Assembly (NCBI GenBank): GCA_943735955.1
Contig: OX030956.1
Coordinates: 16,271,524 to 16,335,523, forward strand
DNA from: Piscicola geometra
Lineage: Eukaryota; Annelida; Clitellata; Hirudinida; Piscicolidae
Length of the DNA stretch: 64,000 bases
Reading direction: 5' to 3'
Below, one piece after another: positions 30,025-41,880 of this stretch. The stretch's first letter is position 1. Each line of letters starts with the position of its first letter. The notes beneath the pieces were generated by a model. It saw only the letters and a list, made by a program, of their open reading frames with translations. It did not search any database and was not told the DNA's origin. A program made the position numbers and the translations under genes.

Positions 30025-33000
30025 ATGCAATATATGTAAATATGCAATATATGTGAATATGCAATATATGTAAATATGCAATATATGTGAATATGCAATA
30101 TATGTAAATATGCAATATATGTAAATATGCAATATATGTAAATATGCAATATATGTAAATATGCAATATATGTAAATATGCAATATATGTAAATATGCAA
30201 TATATGTAAATATGCAGTATATGTAAATATGCAATTTTTGTAAATATGCAATATATGTAAATATGCAATATATGTAAATATGCAATATATGCAAATATGC
30301 AATATATGTAAATATGCAATACATGTTAGAATGCAATATACGTAAATATGCAATATATGTAAATATGCAATATATGTAAATATGCATTATATGTAAATAT
30401 GCAATATATGTAAATATGCAATATATGTAAAGATGCAATATATGTAAATATGCAATATATGTATAAATGCATAATATGTAAATATGCAATATATGTAAAT
30501 ATGCAATATATGTAAATATGCAATATATGTAAATATGCAATATATGTAAATATGCAATATATGAAAATATGCAATATAGGTATATATGCAATATAGGTAT
30601 ATATGCAACATATGTAAATATGCGATATATGTAAATAGGCAATATATGTCAATATGCAATATATGTAAATATGCAATATATGTAAATATGCAATATGTGT
30701 AAATATGCAATATGTGTAAATATGCAATATGTGTAAATATGCAATATATGTAAATATGCAATATATGTAAATATGCAATATATATAAATATGCAATATAT
30801 GTAAATATGCAATATATGTAAATATGCAATATATGTAAATATGCAATATATGTAAATATGCATTATATGTGAATATGCAATATATGTAAATATGCAATAT
30901 ATGTAAATATGCAATATATGTAAATATGCAATATGTGTAAATATGCAATATAATTTAAATATGCATTAATTGTAAATATGCAATATATGTAAATATGCAA
31001 TATATGTAAATATGCAATATATGTAAATATGCAATATATGTAAATATGCAATATATGTAAATATGCAATATATGTAAATATGCAATATATGCAAATATGC
31101 AATATATGTAAATATGCAATACATGTAAATATGCAATATACGTAAATATGCAATATATGTAAATATGCACTATATGTAAATATACAATATATGTAAATAT
31201 GCAATTTATGTAAATATGCAATATATGTAAATATGCAATATATGTAAATATGCAATATATGTAAATATGCAATATATGTAAATATGCAATATATGTAAAT
31301 ATGCAATATATGTAAATATGCAATATATGTAAATATGCAATTTATGTAAATATGCAATATATGTAAATATGCATTATAAGTAAATATGCAATATATGTAA
31401 ATATGCAATATATGTAAAGATGCAATATATGTAAATATGCACTATATGTATAAATGCATAATATGTAAATATGCAATATATGTAAATATGCAATATATGT
31501 AAATATGCAATATATGTAAATATGCAATATATGTAAATATGCAATATATGTAAATATGCAATATATGTAATTATGCAATATATGAAAATATGCAATATAG
31601 GTATATATGCAACATATGTAAATATGCAATATATGTAAATAGGCAATATATGTAAATATGCAATATATGTAAATATGCAATATATGTAAATATGCAATAT
31701 ATGTAAATATGCAATATGTGTAAATATGCAATATAATTTAAAATTGCAATATATGTAAAGATGCAATATATGTAAATATGCAATATGTGTAAATATGCAA
31801 TATAATTTAAGTATGCAATAAATGTAAATATGCAATATATGTAATTATGCAATATATGTAAATATGCAATATATGTAAATATGCAATATATGTAAATATG
31901 CAATATATGCAAATATGCAATATATGTAGAGATGCAATACATGTAAATATGCAATATACGTAAATATGCAATATATGTAAATATGCACTATATGTAAATA
32001 TGCAATATATGTAAATATGCAATATATGTAAATATGCAATATATGTAAATATGCAATATATGTAAATATGCAATATATGTAAATATGCAATATATGTAAA
32101 TATGCAATATATGTAAATATGCAATATATGTAAATATGCATTATATGTGAATATGCAATATATGTAAATATGCAATATATGTAAATATGCAATATATGTA
32201 AATATGCAATATATGTAAATATGCAATATATGTAAATATGCAATATATGAAAATATGCAATGTATGTTAAAATGCAATATATGTAAATATGCAATATAAG
32301 AAAACATGCAAAATATGTAAATATGCAATATATGTAAATATGCAATATATGTAAATATGCAATATATGTAAATATGCAATATATGTAAATATGCAATATA
32401 TGTAAATATGCAATATATGTAAATATGCAATATATGTGAATATGCAATATATGTAAATATGCAATATATGTGAATATGCAATATATGTAAATATGCAATA
32501 TATGTAAATATGCAATATATGTAAATATGCAATATATGTAAATATGCAATATATGTAAATATGCAATATATGTAAATATGCAATATATGTAAATATGCAG
32601 TATATGTAAATATGCAATTTTTGTAAATATGCAATATATGTAAATATGCAATATATGTAAATATGCAATATATGCAAATATGCAATATATGTAAATATGC
32701 AATACATGTTAGAATGCAATATACGTAAATATGCAATATATGTAAATATGCAATATATGTAAATATGCATTATATGTAAATATGCAATATATGTAAATAT
32801 GCAATATATGTAAAGATGCAATATATGTAAATATGCAATATATGTATAAATGCATAATATGTAAATATGCAATATATGTAAATATGCAATATATGTAAAT
32901 ATGCAATATATGTAAATATGCAATATATGTAAATATGCAATATATGAAAATATGCAATATAGGTATATATGCAATATAGGTATATATGCAACATATGTAA

Positions 33001-34800
33001 ATATGCGATATATGTAAATAGGCAATATATGTCAATATGCAATATATGTAAATATGCAATATATGTAAATATGCAATATGTGTAAATATGCAATATGTGT
33101 AAATATGCAATATGTGTAAATATGCAATATATGTAAATATGCAATATATGTAAATATGCAATATATATAAATATGCAATATATGTAAATATGCAATATAT
33201 GTAAATATGCAATATATGTAAATATGCAATATATGTAAATATGCATTATATGTGAATATGCAATATATGTAAATATGCAATATATGTAAATATGCAATAT
33301 ATGTAAATATGCAATATGTGTAAATATGCAATATAATTTAAATATGCATTAATTGTAAATATGCAATATATGTAAATATGCAATATATGTAAATATGCAA
33401 TATATGTAAATATGCAATATATGTAAATATGCAATATATGTAAATATGCAATATATGTAAATATGCAATATATGCAAATATGCAATATATGTAAATATGC
33501 AATACATGTAAATATGCAATATACGTAAATATGCAATATATGTAAATATGCACTATATGTAAATATACAATATATGTAAATATGCAATTTATGTAAATAT
33601 GCAATATATGTAAATATGCAATATATGTAAATATGCAATATATGTAAATATGCAATATATGTAAATATGCAATATATGTAAATATGCAATATATGTAAAT
33701 ATGCAATATATGTAAATATGCAATTTATGTAAATATGCAATATATGTAAATATGCATTATAAGTAAATATGCAATATATGTAAATATGCAATATATGTAA
33801 AGATGCAATATATGTAAATATGCACTATATGTATAAATGCATAATATGTAAATATGCAATATATGTAAATATGCAATATATGTAAATATGCAATATATGT
33901 AAATATGCAATATATGTAAATATGCAATATATGTAAATATGCAATATATGTAATTATGCAATATATGAAAATATGCAATATAGGTATATATGCAACATAT
34001 GTAAATATGCAATATATGTAAATAGGCAATATATGTAAATATGCAATATATGTAAATATGCAATATATGTAAATATGCAATATATGTAAATATGCAATAT
34101 GTGTAAATATGCAATATAATTTAAAATTGCAATATATGTAAAGATGCAATATATGTAAATATGCAATATGTGTAAATATGCAATATAATTTAAGTATGCA
34201 ATAAATGTAAATATGCAATATATGTAATTATGCAATATATGTAAATATGCAATATATGTAAATATGCAATATATGTAAATATGCAATATATGCAAATATG
34301 CAATATATGTAGAGATGCAATACATGTAAATATGCAATATACGTAAATATGCAATATATGTAAATATGCACTATATGTAAATATGCAATATATGTAAATA
34401 TGCAATATATGTAAATATGCAATATATGTAAATATGCAATATATGTAAATATGCAATATATGTAAATATGCAATATATGTAAATATGCAATATATGTAAA
34501 TATGCAATATATGTAAATATGCATTATATGTGAATATGCAATATATGTAAATATGCAATATATGTAAATATGCAATATATGTAAATATGCAATATATGTA
34601 AATATGCAATATATGTAAATATGCAATATATGAAAATATGCAATGTATGTTAAAATGCAATATATGTAAATATGCAATATAAGAAAACATGCAAAATATG
34701 TAAATATGCAATATATGTAAATATGCAATATATGTAAATATGCAATATATGTAAATATGCAATATATGTAAATATGCAATATATGTAAATATGCAATATA
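30025..34800. repeat. 2,383-bp tandem duplication (140 units with three 18-bp units)
   Basis: Two directly adjacent copies, roughly 30,025-32,405 and 32,408-34,790, match at an offset of 2,383 bp. That equals 140 units of 17 bp plus 3 bases, and each copy has exactly three 18-bp units (30,945, 31,728 and 31,797; then 33,328, 34,111 and 34,180). Rare markers match too: GTGAATATG at 30,053 and 32,436; ATGAAAATAT at 30,561 and 32,944; a GTCAATATGC unit near 30,649 and 33,032; TGTATGTTAA at 32,261 and 34,644. The copies look identical over long stretches, pointing to a recent event or to collapse or duplication in assembly. This block restores the 18-bp marker absent from 12.6 to 30.9 kb. Confidence 0.92.
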
Positions 34801-37345
34801 TGTAAATATGCATTATATGTGAATATGCAATATATGTAAATATGCAATATATGTAAATATGCAATATATGTAAATATGCAATATGTGTAAAAAGGCAATA
34901 TATGTAAATATGCAATATATGTAAATATGCAATATATGTAAATATGCAATATATGTAAATATGCAATATATGTAAATATGCAATATATGTAAATATGCAA
35001 TATATGTAAATATGCAATATATGTAAATATGCAATATATGTAAATATGCAATATATGTAAATATGCAATATATGTAAATATGCAATATATGTAAATATGC
35101 AATATATCTAAATATGCAATATATGTAAATATGCAATATATGAAAACATGCAATATATGTATATATGCAACATATGTAAATATGCAATATATGTAAATAT
35201 GCAATATATGTAAATATGCAATATATGTAAATATGCAATATATATAAATATGCAATATATGTAAATATGCAATATATGTAAATATGCAATATATGTAAAT
35301 ATGCATTATATGTAAATATGCAATATGTGTAAATATGCAATATATGTAAATATGCAATATATGTAAATATGCAATATATGTAAATATGCAATATATGTAA
35401 ATATGCAATCTATGTAAATATGCAATATATGTAAATATGCATTATATGTGAATATGCAATATATGTAAATATGCAATATATGTAAATATGCAATATATGT
35501 AAATATGCAATATGTGTAAATATGCAATATAATTTAAATATGCAATAAATGTAAATATGCAATATATGTAAATATGCAATATATGTAAATATGCAATATA
35601 TGTAAATATGCACTATATGTAAATATGCAATATATGTAAATATGCAATATATGTAAATATGCAATATATGTAAATATGCAATATATGTAAATATGCAATA
35701 TATGTAAATATGCAATATATGTAAATATGCAATATATGTAAATATGCAATATATGTAAATATGCAATATATGTAAATATGCAATATATGTAAATATGCAA
35801 TATATGTAAATATGCATTATATGTGAATATGCAATATATGTAAATATGCAATATATGTAAATATGCAATATATGTAAATATGCAATATATGTAAATATGC
35901 AATATATGTAAATATGCAATATATGAAAATATGCAATGTATGTTAAAATGCAATATATGTAAATATGCAATATAAGAAAACATGCAAAATATGTAAATAT
36001 GCAATATATGTAAATATGCAATATATGTAAATATGCAATATATGTAAATATGCAATATATGTAAATATGCAATATATGTAAATATGCAATATATGTAAAT
36101 ATGCATTATATGTGAATATGCAATATATGTAAATATGCAATATATGTAAATATGCAATATATGTAAATATGCAATATGTGTAAAAAGGCAATATATGTAA
36201 ATATGCAATATATGTAAATATGCAATATATGTAAATATGCAATATATGTAAATATGCAATATATGTAAATATGCAATATATGTAAATATGCAATATATGT
36301 AAATATGCAATATATGTAAATATGCAATATATGTAAATATGCAATATATGTAAATATGCAATATATGTAAATATGCAATATATCTAAATATGCAATATAT
36401 GTAAATATGCAATATATGAAAACATGCAATATATGTATATATGCAACATATGTAAATATGCAATATATGTAAATATGCAATATATGTAAATATGCAATAT
36501 ATGTAAATATGCAATATATATAAATATGCAATATATGTAAATATGCAATATATGTAAATATGCAATATATGTAAATATGCATTATATGTAAATATGCAAT
36601 ATGTGTAAATATGCAATATATGTAAATATGCAATATATGTAAATATGCAATATATGTAAATATGCAATATATGTAAATATGCAATCTATGTAAATATGCA
36701 ATATATGTAAATATGCATTATATGTGAATATGCAATATATGTAAATATGCAATATATGTAAATATGCAATATATGTAAATATGCAATATGTGTAAATATG
36801 CAATATAATTTAAATATGCAATAAATGTAAATATGCAATATATGTAAATATGCAATATATGTAAATATGCAATATATGTAAATATGCACTATATGTAAAT
36901 ATGCAATATATGTAAATATGCAATATATGTAAATATGCAATATATGTAAATATGCAATATATGTAAATATGCAATATATGTAAATATGCAATATATGTAA
37001 ATATGCAATATATGTAAATATGCAATATATGTAAATATGCAATATATCTAAATATGCAATATATGTAAATATGCAATATATGAAAACATGCAATATATGT
37101 ATATATGCAACATATGTAAATATGCAATATATGTAAATATGCAATATATTTAAATATGCAATATATGTAAATATGCAATATATGTAAATATGCAATATAT
37201 GTAAATATGCAATATATGTAAATATGCAATATACGTAAATATGCAATATATGTAAATATGCAATATATGTAAATATGCAGTATATGTAAATATGCAATAT
37301 ATGTAAATATGCAATATATGTAAATATGCATTATATGTAAATATG
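34525..37345. repeat. 1,276-1,293-bp higher-order repeat beside the junction
   Basis: TGTATGTTAA at 34,644 recurs at 35,937, an offset of 1,293 bp (76 units plus one base from an 18-bp unit). Further right the offset is 1,276 bp (75 units plus one), as for the 18-bp units at 35,524 and 36,800 and the GCAATCTATG units near 35,406 and 36,682. The change of one unit lies between about 34.9 and 35.3 kb. GTGTAAAAAGGC near 34,887 and 36,180 is another exact tag. The second copy ends at the satellite junction at 37,349. The first part overlaps the right copy of the 2,383-bp duplication. Confidence 0.88.
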
Positions 37346-37392
37346 CAATTCTTTTTGATGTTTTAAACATTCTTTTCAAAGTTTTTAACATT
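37331..37392. other. Direct junction between the two satellites
   Basis: The 17-bp array runs in normal phase to GCAAT at 37,345-37,349. The next base departs from the unit, and from about 37,348 the sequence reads ATTCTTTTTGATGTTTTAAAC, an ordinary variant of the 21-bp unit, followed by in-phase 21-bp units. Only two bases (AT, 37,348-37,349) are shared at the join, or a few more if variant units are allowed. There is no unique spacer, no transposon end and no target-site duplication. The last 17-bp units and first 21-bp units show no decay. The join fits end joining or template switching between two satellites. An assembly join inside two repeats is a real alternative. Confidence 0.9.
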
Positions 37393-40300
37393 CTTTTTAA
37401 AGTTTTTAACATTCTTTTTAAAGTTTTTTACATTCTTTTTAAAGTTTTTTACATTCTTTTTAAAGTTTTTAACATTCTTTTTAAAGTTTTTAACATTCTT
37501 TTCAAAGTTTTCAACTTTTTAAAAAATGTTTTTAACATTCTTTTCAAAGTTTTTAACATTCTTTTTAAAGTTTTTAACCTTCTTTTCAAAGTTTTTAACA
37601 TTCTTTTTAATGTTTTTAACATTCTTTTCAAAGTTTTCAACATTCTTTTTAATGTTTTTAACATTCTTTTCAAAGTTTTTACCATTCTTTTTAAAGTTTT
37701 TAACATTCTTTTTAAAGTTTTTAACATTCTTTTTGAAGTTTTTAACATTCTTTTTAAAGTTTTTAACATTCTTTTTAAAGTTTTTAACATTCTTTTTAAA
37801 GTTTTTAACATTCTTTTCAAAGTTTTCAACATTCTTTTCAATGTTTTTAACATTTTTTTCAAAGTTTTTAACATTCTTTTTTAAGTTGTTAACATTCTTT
37901 TTAAAGTTGTTAACATTCTTTTTAAAGTTTTTAACATTCTTTTTAAAGTTTTTAACATTCTTTTTGAAGTTTTTAACATTCTTTTCAAAGTTTTCAACAT
38001 TCTTTTTAATGTTTTTAACATTCTTTTCAAAGTTTTTAACATTTTTTTTAAAGTTTTTAACATTCTTTTTAAAGTTTTTAACATTCTTTTTAAAGTTTTT
38101 AACATTCTTTTTAAAGTTTTTAACATTCTTTTTAAAGTTTTTAACATTCTTTTCAAAGTTTTTAACATTCTTTTCAAAGTTTTCAACATTCTTTTCAAAG
38201 TTTTCAACATTCTTTTTAATGTTTTTAATATTCTTTTCAAAGTTTTTAACATTCTTTTTAAAGTTTTCAAAATTCTTTTTAAAGTTTTTAACATTCTTTT
38301 CAAAGTTTTTAACATTCTTTTTAAAGTTTTTAACATTTTTTTCAAAGTTTTTAATATTCTTTTTAAAGTTTTCAACATTCTTTTTAATGTTTTTAACATT
38401 CTTTTCAGAGTTTTTAACATTCTTTTTAAAGTTTTTAACATTCTTTTTAAAGTTTTTAACATTCTTTTTAAAGTTTTTAACATTCTTTTTAAAGTTTTTA
38501 ACATTCTTTTCAAAGTTTTCAACATTCTTTTTAATGTTTTTAACATTCTTTTCAAAGTTTTTAACATTTTTTTTGAAGTTGTTAACATTCTTTTTAATGT
38601 TTTTAACATTCTTTTTAAAGTTTTTAACATTCTTTTTAAAGTTTTTAACATTCTTTTCAAAGTTTTCAACATTCTTTTTAATGTTTCTAACATTCTTTTC
38701 AAAGTTTTTAACATTCTTTTTGAAGTTTTTAACATTCTTTTTAAAGTTTTTAACATTCTTTTTAAAGTTTTTAACATTTTTTTCAAAGTTTTTAATATTC
38801 TTTTTAAAGTTTTCAACATTCTTTTTAATGTTTTTAACATTCTTTTCAAAGTTTTCAACAGTCTTTTTTAAGTTTTTAACATTCTTTTTAAAGTTTTTAA
38901 CATTCTTTTCAAAGTTTTCAACAGTCTTTTCAATGTTTTTAACATTCTTTTCAAAGTTTTTAACATTCTTTTTAAAGTTTTTAACATTCTTTTCAAAGTT
39001 TTCAACATTCTTTTTAATGTTTTTAACATTCTTTTCAAAGTTTTAAACATTCTTTTCAAAGTTTTTAACATTCTTTTTAAAGTTTTTAACATTCTTTTTA
39101 AAGTTTTTAACATTCTTTTTAAAGTTTTTAACATTCTTTTCAAAGTTTTCAACTTTTTAAAAAATGTTTTTAACATTCTTTTCAAAGTTTTTAACATTCT
39201 TTTTAAAGTTTTTAACATTCTTTTTAAAGTTTTTAACATTCTTTTTGAAGTTTTTAACATTCTTTTTAAAGTTTTTAACATTCTTTTTAAAGTTTTTAAC
39301 ATTCTTTTTAAAGTTTTTAACATTCTTTTCAAAGTTTTCAACATTCTTTTCAATGTTTTTAACATTCTTTTCAAAGTTTTTAACATTCTTTTTTAAGTTG
39401 TTAACATTCTTTTTAAAGTTGTTAACATTCTTTTTAAAGTTTTTAACATTTTTTTTAAAGTTTTTAACATTCTTTTTAAAGTTTTCAGCATTCTTTTTAA
39501 TGTTTTTAACCTTCTTTTCAAAGTTTTTAACATTCTTTTCAAAGTTTTCAGCATTCTTTTTAATGTTTTTAACCTTCTTTTCAAAGTTTTTAACATTCTT
39601 TTTAAAGTTTTTAACATTCTTTTTAAAGTTTTTAACATTCTTTTTAAAGTTTTTAACATTCTTTTTAAAGTTTTAAACATTCTTTTTAAAGTTTTTAACA
39701 TTCTTTTCAAAGTTTTCAACATTCTTTTCAAAGTTTTCAACATTCTTTTTAATGTTTTTAATATTCTTTTCAAAGTTTTTAACATTCTTTTTAAAGTTTT
39801 CAAAATTCTTTTTAAAGTTTTTAACATTCTTTTCAAAGTTTTCAACATTCTTTTTAATGTTTTAAAACATTCTTTTCAAAGTTTTTAACATTCTTTTCAA
39901 AGTTTTTAACATTCTTTTTAAAGTTTTCAACATTCTTTTTAATGTTTCTAACATTCTTTTCAAAGTTTTTAACATTCTTTTTGAAGTTTTTAACATTCTT
40001 TTTAAAGTTTTTAACATTCTTTTTAAAGTTTTTAACATTTTTTTCAAAGTTTTTAATATTCTTTTTAAAGTTTTCAACATTCTTTTTAATGTTTTTAACA
40101 TTCTTTTCAAAGTTTTCAACAGTCTTTTTTAAGTTTTTAACATTCTTTTTAAAGTTTTTAACATTCTTTTCAAAGTTTTCAACAGTCTTTTCAATGTTTT
40201 TAACATTCTTTTCAAAGTTTTTAACATTCTTTTTAAAGTTTTTAACATTCTTTTCAAAGTTTTTAACATTCTTTTTAAAGTTTTTAACATTCTTTTCAAA

Positions 40301-41880
40301 GTTTTCAACTTTTTAAAAAATGTTTTTAACATTCTTTTCAAAGTTTTTAACATTCTTTTTAAAGTTTTTAACATTCTTTTTAAAGTTTTTAACATTCTTT
40401 TTGAAGTTTTTAACATTCTTTTTAAAGTTTTTAACATTCTTTTTAAAGTTTTTAACATTCTTTTTAAAGTTTTTAACATTCTTTTCAAAGTTTTCAACAT
40501 TCTTTTCAATGTTTTTAACATTCTTTTCAAAGTTTTTAACATTCTTTTTTAAGTTGTTAACATTCTTTTTAAAGTTGTTAACATTCTTTTTAAAGTTTTT
40601 AACATTCTTTTTAAAGTTTTTAACACTCTTTTTGAAGTTTTTAACATTCTTTTCAAAGTTTTCAGCATTCTTTTTAATGTTTTTAACCTTCTTTTCAAAG
40701 TTTTTAACATTCTTTTTAAAGTTTTTAACATTCTTTTTAAAGTTTTTAACATTCTTTTTAAAGTTTTTAACATTCTTTTTAAAGTTTTAAACATTCTTTT
40801 TAAAGTTTTTAACATTCTTTTCAAAGTTTTCAACATTCTTTTCAAAGTTTTCAACATTCTTTTTAATGTTTTTAATATTCTTTTCAAAGTTTTTAACATT
40901 CTTTTTAAAGTTTTCAAAATTCTTTTTAAAGTTTTTAACATTCTTTTCAAAGTTTTCAACATTCTTTTTAATGTTTTAAAACATTCTTTTCAAAGTTTTT
41001 AACATTCTTTTCAAAGTTTTTAACATTCTTTTTAAAGTTTTTAACATTCTTTTTAAAGTTTTTAACATTCTTTTTAAAGTTTTTAACATTTTTTTCAAAG
41101 TTTTTAATATTCTTTTTAAAGTTTTCAACATTCTTTTTAATGTTTTTAACATTCTTTTCAGAGTTTTTAACATTCTTTTTAAAGTTTTTAACATTCTTTT
41201 TAAAGTTTTTAACATTCTTTTTAAAGTTTTTAACATTCTTTTTAAAGTTTTTAACATTCTTTTCAAAGTTTTCAACATTCTTTTTAATGTTTTTAACATT
41301 CTTTTCAAAGTTTTTAACATTTTTTTAAAAGTTGTTAACATTCTTTTTAATGTTTTTAACATTCTTTTTAAAGTTTTTAACATACTTTTTAAAGTTGTTA
41401 ACATTCTTTTTGAAGTTTTTAACATTCTTTTCAAAGTTTTCAACATTCTTTTTAATGTTTTTAACATTCTTTTCAAAGTTTTTAACATTCTCTTTAAAGT
41501 TTTTAACATTCTTTTTAAAGTTTTTAACATTCTTTTCAAAGTTTTCAACATTCTTTTCAAAGTTTTCAACATTCTTTTTAATGTTTTTAATATTCTTTTC
41601 AAAGTTTTTAACATTCTTTTTAAAGTTTTCAAAATTCTTTTTAAAGTTTTTAACATTCTTTTCAAAGTTTTCAACATTCTTTTTAATGTTTTTAACATTC
41701 TTTTCAAGGTTTTTAACATTCTTTTCAAAGTTTTTAACATTCTTTTTAAAGTTTTTAACATTCTTTTTAAAGTTTTTAACATTCTTTTTAAAGTTTTTAA
41801 CATTTTTTTCAAAGTTTTTAATATTCTTTTTAAAGTTTTCAACATTCTTTTTAATGTTTTTAACATTCTTTTCAAAGTTA
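37350..41880. repeat. 21-bp array, irregular duplications of 53-84 units
   Basis: A distinctive unit reading AACTTTTTAAAAAATG followed by five T starts near 37,513, 39,151 and 40,307. The first interval is 1,638 bp (78 units) and the second 1,156 bp (55 units plus one base). The AACAGTC marker preceding TTTTTTAAG recurs near 38,861, 40,122 and 41,887, intervals of 1,261 bp (60 units plus one) and 1,765 bp (84 units plus one). GTTTTAAAACATTC, a one-base insertion, is near 39,859 and 40,973. Different markers give different periods, so several overlapping duplications and deletions built this part. No unique sequence is present. Confidence 0.8.

Larger units (their letters stand above)
1..37349. 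repeat. 17-bp AT-rich satellite array (about 2,200 units)
   Basis: The sequence is an uninterrupted head-to-tail array of GCAATATATGTAAATAT, with the phase kept for over 37 kb apart from a few 15-, 16- and 18-bp units. The unit has 8 A, 6 T, 2 G and 1 C, so about 18% GC, and no CpG. Units differ mostly by single substitutions such as TTATATG, TACATG, TATACG, AAGATG, AATAAGC and TGTGAA. These variants recur in fixed orders and so define higher-order repeats. No unique sequence, transposon or gene interrupts the array. The minus strand has no stop codon in any phase of the unit, while the plus strand meets TAA in every 51 bp. This explains why long frames occur on one strand only. The left edge lies outside the window. 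I do not recognise the family. Long satellites of this type are known from eukaryotic heterochromatin; a centromeric role is possible but not shown. Confidence 0.98.

Noticed and set aside
1..37349. Telomeric repeat or CENP-B box (also 17 bp long)
   Set aside because: The unit is not a G-rich telomere-type repeat, and it lacks the TTCG and CGGGA core bases of the CENP-B box. Equal length is coincidence.
1..37349. TATA-like promoters and AT-rich replication-origin motifs
   Set aside because: TATATA-like strings occur in nearly every unit, so they carry no positional information. No adjacent gene or initiator-binding pattern supports a call.
1..37349. Hairpin formed by GCA...TGC across neighbouring 17-bp units
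   Set aside because: The inverted repeat is short, AT-rich and imperfect (one bulged A). It is present at every unit border, so it is a property of the satellite and not a separate element.
36810..37412. Minus-strand frame that joins MLKTLKR repeats to the IYIYCIF-type repeats, like a fusion gene
   Set aside because: It simply crosses the satellite junction because both arrays lack minus-strand stops there.
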